DNA from: JARKPK01 sp964631235 | GTDB taxonomy: Bacteria; Planctomycetota; Planctomycetia; Pirellulales; Thermoguttaceae | Assembly (NCBI GenBank): GCA_964631235.1 | Contig: CAZVZX010000010.1 | Coordinates: 1-64,000 of the forward strand | Length of the DNA stretch: 64,000 nucleotides | Direction: 5' to 3' | Part shown: positions 25,825 through 33,996 of the stretch, one piece after another | Layout: each line of letters starts with the position of its first letter | Position numbering within the stretch: position 1 is the first letter of the stretch | Translations under genes and position numbers: made by a program | Notes under the pieces: model-generated | Told to the model about the DNA's origin: nothing | Databases searched by the model: none | What the model saw: only the letters and a program-made list of their open reading frames with translations

Positions 25825-27933
25825 TTACAGAAAGGATTGCAGGACTTCGGGCGGAGCGGGCCCGTAACTGTGCGGTTCCATCGTACACGAGGCACGCCCC
25901 TGGCTCAGGCCGCGCATCGCGCTGGAATAACCGAAGAGATTGGCCAGCGGGGCTTGGGCTTCGATCACCGTGTTACGGCCGCGCTGATGGGTTCGCGTGA
26001 TGATCGCCCGGCGCTGCTGCAAGTCGCCCATGATGTCGCCGAGGTGTTCTTCGGGCAACGTAACCTCGATGCGCATGATCGGTTCGAGCAAAACGATGCC
26101 TGCTTCGCGAAGCGCTTTGTTGAAGGCGTCGCCGGCGGCAAAGCGGAAGGCCGTTTCGTTCGACTCGGTTTCGTGCGTTTCCCCGCCGAGAACAGTGATT
26201 CGCACGTGCATCAAGGGAAACCCCAGCGAGCCGCCGCCTTGCCCCAATTCGCCGAGCACCTCCAGCGCCGCGGTCAGATACGGCTCGGGCAAACCGTGAT
26301 CGGGCGCCGGCAACACGATCACCGGCTTCGACGAAGGGCCGCTCGGCTCCATGCGAATCCGCAATTTGGCCCAAAGCTGCTGGCCCGACAGGTTCCGATG
26401 GCATTCGCCGACCACCTCGACGGCACGCTCGATCGTTTCACGGTAGCTAACCCGCGGTTTATGCACGCGCACATTGAGGCGGTAGTCGCGGAGCAGTCGA
26501 TGCTTGATCACTTCGAGGTGCAATTCGCCCATGCCGCTGATCAGCGTTTGCCCGGTTTCGGCATTCTCCTGCGCGCGGAAGGTGGGATCCTGCCGCTTCA
26601 TCATCTCGAGCACTTCGGCCAGCTTCTTGCGTTCGGCCGACGATTCGGGCTCGATTGCCATCGAAATGACCGTCTCGGGAAACTCGATCGACTCGAGCAC
26701 AATCGGATCTTGGGTTGCGCACAGCGTATCGCCGGTGACGGCGCTGCGCAGACCGATGATGCCGACGATTTCGCCGGCTGCCGCCTCCTCGATCTGTTCT
26801 CGCCGATCGGCCTGAATCCGCCACAACTGCGGCACGTTTTCCTTTTTGTCTTTGGTCGGATTCAGCACGCGGCTGTTAGCTTTCAACCGGCCCGAGTAAA
26901 TGCGCACATAGTGCAAGTCGCCGTGGCGGTCGGCCTGAATCTTGAACACCAACCCGCAAAATGGTTCGTTCGGGTCGGGCTTGCGCGTGATCTTCTTGTC
27001 TTTTTTCTTCGGGTCGGCGCCTTCCACCGGCGGGATGTCGGTCGGGGCGGGCAAGTAGGCCGCCACAGCATCGAGCACCGGCTGAACCCCGATTCCATCG
27101 AGCGCCGACCCGCAAAGCACCGGCACAATCATGTGGTGCAGCGCCGCTTGGCGCATCACGCGAACGATCAACGCGCCGGGCACCTCTGCTTCCGTCAACA
27201 ACAGCTCGGTCAACTCGTCGCTAAACAGCGACAACTGATCGAGCAGCCGGCCGCGCCACTGCTGCGCGCGGGCAAGCTCTTCGGGCGGAATCTCGCTAAC
27301 CACCACCTGCTCGCCGCGCGCCTCTTTCGGAAAGCTCAGCAACTTCATCGACACCAGGTCGATCACCCCGCGAAACGCATCGGAAAAATGGGGCGGGCCA
27401 CTCCCCAACGGAATGTTCACCGCCAGCGGCGTGCAATTGAGCCGCTCGCGAATCTCGTTGAACGTGCCCTCGAAGTCGGCCCCCTCGCGGTCCATCTTGT
27501 TGATAAAGGCGATCCGCGGCACCCGATACTTGTCGGCCTGACGCCAAACGGTTTCGCTTTGGGCTTCAACCCCTTCGCGGGCAGAGAAGACCACCACTCC
27601 GCCATCAAGCACGCGAAGGCTGCGCTCTACCTCGGCCGTGAAATCCACGTGGCCCGGCGTATCGATCAGATTGACCTTAATCTTTCGTCGCGGCAGCGAA
27701 GCCGCCCACGCCGCTTGGGCTTCCCACTCGAAACTGACGCAGGCCGACTGAATCGTAATCCCCCGTTGCTGCTCCTCGGGATCGTAATCGGTAACCGTCG
27801 TTCCTTTATCAACTTCGCCCACGCGATGCGTGAAATGCGCAAAATAAAGCATCCGCTCGGTCACGGTCGTCTTGCCGGCGTCGATGTGGGCGATGATGCC
27901 GATGTTGCGTATCGCGGCGATGTCGTAAGGCAT
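25825..27933 (-). CDS. fusA: elongation factor G paralogue
   Basis: The 702-residue protein has all GTPase motifs: AHIDAGKTTVTERM (G1), QQRGITI (G2), DTPGHVDF (G3) and NKMD (G4). Domains II to V follow, ending in GLSQGRASCTMEPHSYGPAP. EF-G drives translocation and, with RRF, ribosome recycling. The switch I region (TVTDYDPEEQQRG) and a KKKDKKITRK insert before domain II differ from the commonest EF-G form. Planctomycetes carry several EF-G paralogues, so this may be a secondary, specialised one. No str-operon genes (rpsL, rpsG, tuf) are near, in keeping with that. The ATG at 27931-27933 begins the conserved N terminus; the frame is open further up without good sequence. Confidence 0.92.
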   Translation of the reverse strand: MPYDIAAIRNIGIIAHIDAGKTTVTERMLYFAHFTHRVGEVDKGTTVTDYDPEEQQRGITIQSACVSFEWEAQAAWAASLPRRKIKVNLIDTPGHVDFTAEVERSLRVLDGGVVVFSAREGVEAQSETVWRQADKYRVPRIAFINKMDREGADFEGTFNEIRERLNCTPLAVNIPLGSGPPHFSDAFRGVIDLVSMKLLSFPKEARGEQVVVSEIPPEELARAQQWRGRLLDQLSLFSDELTELLLTEAEVPGALIVRVMRQAALHHMIVPVLCGSALDGIGVQPVLDAVAAYLPAPTDIPPVEGADPKKKDKKITRKPDPNEPFCGLVFKIQADRHGDLHYVRIYSGRLKANSRVLNPTKDKKENVPQLWRIQADRREQIEEAAAGEIVGIIGLRSAVTGDTLCATQDPIVLESIEFPETVISMAIEPESSAERKKLAEVLEMMKRQDPTFRAQENAETGQTLISGMGELHLEVIKHRLLRDYRLNVRVHKPRVSYRETIERAVEVVGECHRNLSGQQLWAKLRIRMEPSGPSSKPVIVLPAPDHGLPEPYLTAALEVLGELGQGGGSLGFPLMHVRITVLGGETHETESNETAFRFAAGDAFNKALREAGIVLLEPIMRIEVTLPEEHLGDIMGDLQQRRAIITRTHQRGRNTVIEAQAPLANLFGYSSAMRGLSQGRASCTMEPHSYGPAPPEVLQSFL

Positions 27934-28526
27934 GTCGCAAACCTGATTTCCAACAGCTCGTTCTTCCGCAGCGGCTCGGCCGAAAAGAAAGCCGAACTTC
28001 ATGGCTCGGCCGGCGGATTGCGGGACACGATGAACGAACCATTTTCCGAATCGCCCGCTCGATTGGCAATGCCCACGACGGAAAAATCGCGGCCGCTCAA
28101 CACAGTTGCAGCAACGGCACTGACCCCCCGAGGATAATGCCCACCGGCAAACCGAACAGCTCCACACAATCACAAAAGCGGCCGCTGACGCAACAAAGCG
28201 GCCGATTGTGTGTTGTTCCTGCTCGAATTGCTTTTCGTCTTTCGCAGTTTCCTTGTGGGCCGCCGATCATCTAACGCCGTTGGGAGGTGGGATGGATGTT
28301 CGAGTGTTCGGCGAGCCCCCGAAGTGTACCGAAGTGCGGGAGCCGGAAATTCCAGCCGACCACTTCCGATTCAGGGTCGTAATGGCGTGTGGGCCGAGAC
28401 GCGGCCGCCGTTTCATCAGTCTGGTCATTTCGCACGGCAGCAGCGATGGGAGGCGACGGTGGCGATTCAGACAGTGAAGCACGACCTACCTCGCAACTGC
28501 ACTGGCAGGTACAATGGAGATTTGCG
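27934..28526. other. intergenic region with a palindromic repeat copy
   Basis: 593 bases with no gene. It holds the repeat copy at 28163-28250; the rest shows nothing recognisable. Confidence 0.5.
28163..28250 (-). repeat. dispersed ~90-bp palindromic repeat, copy 3
   Basis: CACACAATC at 28163-28171 pairs exactly with GATTGTGTG at 28204-28212, enclosing two AAAGCGGCCG direct repeats. The block continues GAATTGCTTTTCGTCTTTCGCAG, matching the AACCGC/GCGGTT end of the other copies in reverse orientation. Confidence 0.7.
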
Positions 28527-28876
28527 ATGGCCCAGGACTGGCGGACTCCAAAAAGTCCCTTTTTCACGCCGCTCGGGCCACTGGCGAAGCGTCTTCTTGC
28601 AGACGCGACCTGCCCCAACTGCGGCTGGCTTGTCTGGTTCCTGAACGTCGATTCAACGACACGAGTCTACGACCGTACTGCCTCGCGCGGCATACGGGAA
28701 TGCGTTATCATGATCGTCGCGAAGCAGCTTGGCGTAGCCCCGACCAAATCGCTGAGAATGTGACATTCGTCGACGATCTTGGTGCCGATTCACTTGATAC
28801 TGTTGAAATCGTCTTGAAATTGGAGGAGGAATTCGACCGACCCTAGCTGCCGCTCGGCAAAGCCCTAAAGATTATC
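28527..28876 (+). pseudogene. frameshifted zinc-ribbon/acyl-carrier-protein gene
   Basis: From an ATG at 28527 (GGAG 7 bases upstream) the frame encodes a TCPNCGWLVWF segment, then VIMIVAKQLGVA, the first helix of an acyl carrier protein. The reading continues only after a one-base shift at a run of four C at 28737-28741, giving PDQIAENVTF and then VDDLGADSLDTVEIVLKLEE, with the serine that would carry phosphopantetheine. A TAG at 28844 stops it after EEEFDRP; the same frame beyond reads LPLGKALKII, like the last ACP helix with the residues before it deleted. So an ACP carrier with an N-terminal cysteine-pair domain has decayed, unless the missing C is a sequencing error. The domain match is clear; the fusion is inferred. 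Confidence 0.75.
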
Positions 28877-29134
28877 ATGCCTGAAATCAGCCGCTTCCTC
28901 GGAATCGTTATCCGGATGTACTACCGTGACCATCCTCCTCCGCATTTTCACGCGGAATACGGGGAGCATGAAATTACTGTCGAGATCGAAAGCGGCGTTA
29001 TCGAGGGTAGGTTTCCGAGGCACGCGTTGTTGGCCGTACTCGATTGGTATAATATCCATCGGGACGAATTAGCGCACAACTGGGACCTTGCTCGACAAGA
29101 ACAACCTCTCAACCGGATAAAACCGCTAGAGTAA
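28877..29134 (+). CDS. DUF4160 family protein
   Basis: The 85-residue protein has the DUF4160 pattern: MPEISRFLGIVIRMYYRDH, then PPPHFHAEYGEHEITVEI and a WYNIHRDELAHNWDLA end. The conserved His-rich strand (PPHFHAEYG) is intact. The family has no proven biochemical role but is usually encoded with a DUF2442 partner, as here, 3 bases upstream. Such pairs are often suggested to be toxin-antitoxin-like and are common on mobile DNA. It starts directly behind the ACP remnant and has no clear ribosome binding site. Confidence 0.88.
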   Translation: MPEISRFLGIVIRMYYRDHPPPHFHAEYGEHEITVEIESGVIEGRFPRHALLAVLDWYNIHRDELAHNWDLARQEQPLNRIKPLE

Positions 29135-29137
29135 CCT

Positions 29138-29383
29138 ATGTTCATGCATGTGACTGACGCTCGGCATGTCGAAGGCCACCGTGTTCAGCTTTCTTTCAGC
29201 GACGGGACAACTGCTGAAGTAGACCTTAAGGATTCGCTGGACGGACCGATCTTCGAGCCACTTCAAGATGTCGAGTATTTCAAGTCTTTCTCCATCATTG
29301 GACATACACTTGCGTGGCCCAATGGAGCCGACTTTGCACCCGAGTACCTGCGATCTCTCGTTTCAACTCCCGCGCGCACGTAA
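29138..29383 (+). CDS. DUF2442 family protein
   Basis: The 81-residue protein matches DUF2442: DARHVEGHRVQLSFSDGTTAEVDLKDSL, then IFEPLQDVEYFKSFSIIGHTLAWPNGADFAPEYL (split here into its two halves, about residues 7-34 and 38-71). It follows the DUF4160 gene by 3 bases and is surely co-translated. The fold is small and beta-rich; some relatives carry a DNA-binding extension, absent here. Function unproven. Confidence 0.88.
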   Translation: MFMHVTDARHVEGHRVQLSFSDGTTAEVDLKDSLDGPIFEPLQDVEYFKSFSIIGHTLAWPNGADFAPEYLRSLVSTPART

Positions 29384-29409
29384 CGAAACACCGGACCGGA
29401 GCCGACGAG

Positions 29410-29439
29410 CAGGGCCGACACCAACAGGGCCGACACCAA
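29410..29439 (+). repeat. 15-bp tandem duplication
   Basis: CAGGGCCGACACCAA occurs twice in a row (29410-29424, 29425-29439), just at the upstream edge of the recombinase fragment. It looks like a local slippage or insertion scar. Confidence 0.7.
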
Positions 29440-29781
29440 ATCGACGAATCACTGCGGTCGCTGGCAGTTGCGGTGCGCAACGCCGGCTTTATGAAAGGCG
29501 TCACGAGGCACACGTTCCGGCACTCATTCGCCACGCACCTGTTGGCCGACGGAAACGACATTCGCACGGTGCAGGAACTCTTGGGCCATACCAGGATCGT
29601 GCTCTGGCATCCTGTGCTCCCGGCACTTCCACAAAGCGATCTGGCAGTTTACCTCAACGTTCTGGCATACTCAGTTCAGGATTGGCATCCCGGCGAGGAA
29701 CACGAGTTAAGTGCTGTCTTTCATCCCGACGCACGTTTGCGAGTCGAAGAATTGTACGGCAGTGAGGACGCGAAGAAGTGA
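29440..29781 (+). pseudogene. C-terminal fragment of an integron-integrase-like tyrosine recombinase
   Basis: The frame encodes IDESLRSLAVAVRNAG, then GVTRHTFRHSFATHLL and DGNDIRTVQELLGHT. This is the box II region of tyrosine recombinases, with the catalytic HxxR and the GH of LLGH, in the form typical of integron integrases. The N-terminal half with box I is absent. After LLGHT the sequence changes to RIVLWHPVLPALPQSD and a hydrophilic tail ending ELYGSEDAKK, so the segment with the nucleophilic tyrosine is missing too. It cannot be an active recombinase. The tail may belong to another broken gene fused in frame. Confidence 0.8.
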
Positions 29782-29901
29782 AAGCAGCGAACAAGGCGCC
29801 GAACCCGACTGGGAACAAGCTGGCAAGTTGAGTCTTTCGTGAAATCGAGAGGCCTTGGCAACTTGACCGAGCTACTCAACAACTTAGGCGGGTCCATTGG
29901 C

Positions 29902-30642
29902 ATGAACGTAATCGGTTACTCCGAACGCGGCATCATCAATGCCCTATTTTACGAAATGGTGAGAGCCAGCGATCCCGCCGACGTCCTTCATTCATTCTTG
30001 GCCCAGGCGACCTTCCCCTTTACTCAGCTACGCCCAGCGCGCGGGGAAACCACGGTCCTGGTCGAACAGTCCTTTTCGGATTTCGGCGAATCCGATGGGG
30101 TCGTCCTCATCCGCGGCGACGAGGAAACTACATGCTCGGTGTTCGTCGAAGCGAAGGCCAAGACCTTCCAGGTTTGGGACTGGTGTATTCGTGATGAGTT
30201 CGGAAAGTTCCGCAAAGGACTGAATCATAAGGTCTCGTCCTCCAATTTATTCACTCAGCTGTATCACAAAGTCCGTCTTGTCAACGGTCTTCGCCAGGGT
30301 GGTATCCCGTTCTTGCAGCAAGGAGTGCCGTTCCCTCCGTGGTCCTCCAAAACGCCTCGCAAGATCGGCAACAACGGAGTGGTCCTTGAAGCGACGAGGC
30401 GCCTGCAATCCCACTTGGGACACTCCTTTTACCTCGCGATTGTCCCAGATACCCCTGATCGCGTCGCCGCGTTCTTCCCCGAACTGCAGGCATTGCCGCA
30501 TCCGACACTTGCCAATACATGGGATGTTGCAACGTACGGGTATCTAACATGGTCGCAGGTCAGGACGTTCTGCTTGCAGGCCGGTTTAACGCGGGTTGTT
30601 GCAGTGTTTGACTATAACGCTGGCCAACTCTACCGCGTTTGA
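29902..30642 (+). CDS. unrecognised protein with a possible PD-(D/E)xK nuclease motif
   Basis: The 246-residue protein starts MNVIGYSERGIINALFYEMV. It has SFSDFGESDGVVLI followed about 17 residues later by CSVFVEAKAKTF. An aspartate strand then ExK is how PD-(D/E)xK nucleases look, so a restriction-like nuclease is possible, but no family was recognised. It has no signal or membrane span. Base composition and codon use are more even than in the GC-rich flanks, which suggests transfer. An attC-like repeat begins two bases after its stop, so it may be a captured gene cassette. A GTG start at 29839 is an alternative; the ATG at 29902 has GGCGGG upstream. Confidence 0.75.
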   Translation: MNVIGYSERGIINALFYEMVRASDPADVLHSFLAQATFPFTQLRPARGETTVLVEQSFSDFGESDGVVLIRGDEETTCSVFVEAKAKTFQVWDWCIRDEFGKFRKGLNHKVSSSNLFTQLYHKVRLVNGLRQGGIPFLQQGVPFPPWSSKTPRKIGNNGVVLEATRRLQSHLGHSFYLAIVPDTPDRVAAFFPELQALPHPTLANTWDVATYGYLTWSQVRTFCLQAGLTRVVAVFDYNAGQLYRV

Positions 30643-30643
30643 T

Positions 30644-30742
30644 GGCGAACCAAGCGATGCGCTTGACCGGAGCCGCCATCCTGATTTTCTGAGCTTCGAT
30701 GTCCTTTCAGGCAACCCCGGCTGCTGAGCTTTGTCGTTCGCC
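30644..30742 (+). other. attC-like recombination site of an integron cassette
   Basis: GGCGAAC at 30644-30650 is the exact inverse of GTTCGCC at 30736-30742. Just inside them, CAAGC and GCTTTG continue the pairing, and GGAGCCGCC (30669-30677) faces GGCTGCTGAG. The 99-bp imperfect palindrome begins two bases after a gene stop, as cassette attC sites do. The ends differ from the strict RYYYAAC/GTTRRRY consensus, so the call is an inference. Confidence 0.5.
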
Positions 30743-30793
30743 GGATTGTCGCAGCCGGGGCGATCACGTCAATGTCTTAGCGCACGTCAGCGT

Positions 30794-30815
30794 CTCATCG
30801 CTAGTTCATCGCTAG
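30794..30815 (+). repeat. 11-bp tandem duplication
   Basis: TCATCGCTAGT occurs twice without a gap, between the attC-like site and the next gene. Probably a slippage scar at the island edge. Confidence 0.65.
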
Positions 30816-30838
30816 TCGGACGGCAGTTCAGCGGGCCG

Positions 30839-31366
30839 CTAAGCCGCACGCGCCGCCAGGCCGACGGCCGCCAACAGCCCGGCCGCCACCAGCGCGCCGA
30901 TCTGCCGCCAAGAACGTTGCGGCGGAACATGCCAGCGGGTCACGAGCAGATAACTGTTCTTCAGCGACGGCAGGGCGATGCTCTTGTGGTAGTACAATCG
31001 GCCGTCATGCCGCGAACTCGTTTCGCTTGCTCCCTCTGCCTGTGGCGATCGAACCGTCAGATCGATCGGCCAGGGAACGGGCCAAGGGACGGGAAGCTCG
31101 CCTTCTTCGTTGGCCTGTGCCACAACCATCGGCGAACCGCCCGGCTCTTGTTCCACCAACAACGCCTGAATCCGGCCGGCCCGACCGTGCTTGCGCTCGA
31201 AACCGGCCAGCCAACGGGCGCGATCCGCCGGCGACAAACGCGCCAAGCGAGTTAGCTCGGCCTGTTCCGGGATGGGCAACGGCGGAACACGTTCCGGCAA
31301 CCAATGGCGAAACAGCCCATACACCGCCAGCACGCCGGCCAGCACGAAACAACCAATCCGCAACAT
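30839..31366 (-). CDS. small membrane-anchored protein of a PepSY-type pair
   Basis: The 175-residue protein has an N-terminal span (LRIGCFVLAGVLAVYGLF), an outer or periplasmic domain containing LTRLARLSPADRARWLAGF and PVPWPVPWPIDL, and a C-terminal span (IGALVAAGLLAAVGLAA) followed by a two-residue tail. Its ATG overlaps the stop of the PepSY-type gene (ATGA), so the two are translationally coupled. No family was recognised for it alone; context suggests a partner in the same envelope complex, perhaps in iron or redox handling. Confidence 0.78.
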   Translation of the reverse strand: MLRIGCFVLAGVLAVYGLFRHWLPERVPPLPIPEQAELTRLARLSPADRARWLAGFERKHGRAGRIQALLVEQEPGGSPMVVAQANEEGELPVPWPVPWPIDLTVRSPQAEGASETSSRHDGRLYYHKSIALPSLKNSYLLVTRWHVPPQRSWRQIGALVAAGLLAAVGLAARAA

Positions 31367-31992
31367 CACGCACTCTCCCCCGCGGCCCGCGGCGCAACCG
31401 GCTCGCCATCCGACGGCGGGCTTGGCGATGCACCCTGCTTCGCGCGCGGCCGCCGCCACCAAATCCACAAACCCGTAATCACTACGACCACCATGCCCGC
31501 GGCCGAAAGGTCGAGCCACAGGAACGACCATCGCGGGCCGAAAAGCAAATCGCCCTTGTGCAATTGCTCGATCCAATGCGGGCCGCTGCCAAGCGAAACG
31601 ATCGCCCGATGAACCGCCGAATAGCTGATCTCGTGCGGCGCGACTCCCGCCCCTTTTGCCGCTCGAATCTTGACGATCACCCCGTGGCCGGGCTGATGCT
31701 TCAGTTCGATCCGATCCAACTGCGGCGATCTGCGCCAGAGCTTCTCGGCTGCCGCAATCGCTTCATCGACTGCCGCGGCATGATCGCGCCAACTCGGGCC
31801 AGTCAGCGATGCGACCGGCCCGTGCGCGCGTCGCTCGACGATCGGTTTGGGGTGATCGATCTTCGCCGGGTGCAAGCCCAAACGGTCGCGGTGAAGCCAC
31901 AGCACACCGCTAACGGCCAGAACGACCATCGGCACGGCCGTCGCCAGCCCGACCCAAAGATGTACCCGTCGCCAAACACGCAATGCAGACAT
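31366..31992 (-). CDS. PepSY-associated transmembrane protein
   Basis: The 208-residue protein begins RVWRRVHLWVGLATAVPMVVLAVSG, the first helix of PepSY-associated TM proteins with its typical His residues, then WLHRDRLGL. The periplasmic part ends in AVHRAIVSLGSGPHWIEQLHKGDLLFG, followed by a second helix (AAGMVVVVITGLWIWWRRP). The family includes ferric-siderophore reductase-like and cytochrome-linked membrane proteins. ATG at 31990-31992 fits the family start. The 5' member of a coupled pair. Confidence 0.85.
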   Translation of the reverse strand: MSALRVWRRVHLWVGLATAVPMVVLAVSGVLWLHRDRLGLHPAKIDHPKPIVERRAHGPVASLTGPSWRDHAAAVDEAIAAAEKLWRRSPQLDRIELKHQPGHGVIVKIRAAKGAGVAPHEISYSAVHRAIVSLGSGPHWIEQLHKGDLLFGPRWSFLWLDLSAAGMVVVVITGLWIWWRRPRAKQGASPSPPSDGEPVAPRAAGESA

Positions 31993-32106
31993 CGCAGCCC
32001 CCGCTAAAGCCAAACGCAGAATGGGACCGATCGAGAACTTAAATCGAAGCAAGAAGAACCTGTCGCCCGACGACAAACGGCCACGGCTGCCGGGCATTTG
32101 CGCCCA

Positions 32107-32889
32107 TCAATCATCGCCGCCGGTTTTGCCGCGGAACGCGTCCCAGTCGGCCTGCTCGCTGAAGGAGAGCACGTTGCCGGCGACGAACAATACGTTCATG
32201 TGCTGCGGGTGCTGCGAAACGGTCGTGTACACGCCGCGGAGCGGGGCGCTGCGAACTTCGCCCACCTTCCAGGGCTCGACCAAGTCGCGGGCCAACTGAA
32301 TTTGCGAAGTCTGCACCTTGTCCTCGGGCTTGAGCTCCTTTCCTTCCATCTGCTTCTTTACGTCGATTCCCACTTCGTGGTGCTTCAGGAAGCGATCCAG
32401 TCGCGGCTCGGCCTTCTTCACCTTTGGCTTGCCGGTCTTGGCGTCGATCACGGTTCGCTCGGGCAGGGCCGGGCGGCTCAGCGCGCGGCCTTCCAGCTTG
32501 TAACTCGAACCAAACGACTCCCACAACGGCGTGCGGTCTTCGCGCGAACCGGTGTCGGAAGGGCAGCGGAAGATCACCTCTGAGTTCTCGCAAAACGGCA
32601 GCAGGGCATACATGGCCGACTGACTCTTGTCCGTCATGTCGCCCTCGCCGACGTGCGGCGGCATCCGCCCGCGATGACTGTCGGCAAACAGATGAACGGC
32701 GATGCCGATCTGATGAAGGTTCGATTGGCACTGGGAATTGCGTGCGGCCTCGCGTGCGGTTTGCACGGCGGGCAACAAGAGGCTGATCAACGTGGCGATG
32801 ATCGAGATGACCACCAGCAGTTCGATCAGGGTGAACGCGGGCCGCAATCGCTGCCCAAGGGATTCACACATGCGGATATTCCGGTACAT
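32107..32889 (-). CDS. DUF1559-type pseudopilin-like protein
   Basis: The 260-residue protein carries a type IV pilin-like cleavage/methylation helix (RPAFTLIELLVVISIIATLISLL), then LPAVQTAREAARNSQCQSNLHQIGIAVH, which is diagnostic of the planctomycete DUF1559 expansion. The C-terminal half has QHPQHMNVLFVAGNVLSFSE, a variant of the family's product-display motif. These proteins are thought to be exported and surface- or pseudopilus-associated; individual roles are unknown. ATG at 32887-32889 has GGAG upstream. Confidence 0.9.
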   Translation of the reverse strand: MYRNIRMCESLGQRLRPAFTLIELLVVISIIATLISLLLPAVQTAREAARNSQCQSNLHQIGIAVHLFADSHRGRMPPHVGEGDMTDKSQSAMYALLPFCENSEVIFRCPSDTGSREDRTPLWESFGSSYKLEGRALSRPALPERTVIDAKTGKPKVKKAEPRLDRFLKHHEVGIDVKKQMEGKELKPEDKVQTSQIQLARDLVEPWKVGEVRSAPLRGVYTTVSQHPQHMNVLFVAGNVLSFSEQADWDAFRGKTGGDD

Positions 32890-33996
32890 TTTTGCTGCTC
32901 CGAAGAAAACACAGATATTGAGACTCAATCTCAACTCGGCGTACTGTAGCAAACTTCTCGGTCGCTGGCAACCCGAATCGAGGGCGAAACAGCCATTTCA
33001 TGACGTTTGTTCTTTTACGGCAATGATTTACGGCAATGAAAAACTCCCCGCATTTTCTCGATGATCGGTCGGCAGCGACGGCGGCCTTCCCCTTAGCGGG
33101 GCAGGGGAGAAGCCGTCGCCACAGAGCGCCGAAAAAATCGGAAATACGGTTTTTTGTCTGTTTCGACTGGCTCATTGTGCCGTCATCGTGGGGGCGTCTT
33201 CCGACCAACAGCCCGTTGAAAGACACGATCTCAGCGAATTCATCCCGCGGATTCTGCGGAAAACACACACGCCCGCGAATCCAAGAACGACTCTTTCCAC
33301 AAGCTGCTAAGTGCGATCCCGCCGGAAGCCCGAACGGCTCTCACGTTCGGCCCAACGTCGCGGTCGAATCCCGAGTTGCAATCTGCGTTCCGTTCGACCG
33401 AAAAGAGAAAGCCGCACGCCCGCCAGACGCACCTTGGTCCACCGCCTTCGGCCCGCACAAGAACCGCGGCGCAGCTCAATCGTTGGAACCTCTTGTCGGT
33501 CCGAGTCTTTCAGCCATCGCTGGGGGAGCGATGCTCGGACTAGGCATAGAGTGCTTCTCAGTGCGGGGCGAATAGAGTGTCGCGTCCACTGCCTACGATT
33601 GTCGCTGTGGACGCCGGTGGCGCTGCGCCGATCGACTCGCCTGTCACCCGAATCGACACGGAACGTCGAAATCACACCCGCGACGCGTCCGCGCCGAGAA
33701 CCGCTATTCGTGCCCGGCTTCGGTTCCGGATTCCGTTCTGAATTGGTTCCGGCGAATTGCATCGGGAATCGCCGGGCCGCACAATGATTGGGCCGACTCG
33801 ATCGGCCGTCTCGGCTCGCCCGCAATCGCTTCGAGCAAACAAGGCCGAGGGCCGACACCGCATTGCCATCTTGCCCAAATCGTTCCACACAATTACGAAA
33901 GCGGTCGCTGTTGCGACGACGCGGCTTTCTTGCGTGACATCCCCGGTTGAACCGCTTACCGTCTTTCGCGGTCTCATTGAGAAAGGAGTTCCCGCC
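32890..33996. other. 1.1-kb intergenic region between divergent genes
   Basis: No convincing gene. A 415-codon minus-strand frame (33307-34554) runs through it but is antisense to the next gene and not protein-like. The last part holds a palindromic repeat copy (33884-33972), ending 24 bases before the next start codon. Confidence 0.5.
33884..33972 (-). repeat. dispersed ~90-bp palindromic repeat, copy 4
   Basis: It opens CCACACAATTACGAAAGCGG, closely like copy 3. It ends GAACCGCTTACCGTCTTTCG, CGGT, the inverted AACCGC/GCGGTT end. It lies immediately before the Shine-Dalgarno of the oxidoreductase at 33997, so it is probably inside that gene's leader. Confidence 0.7.
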
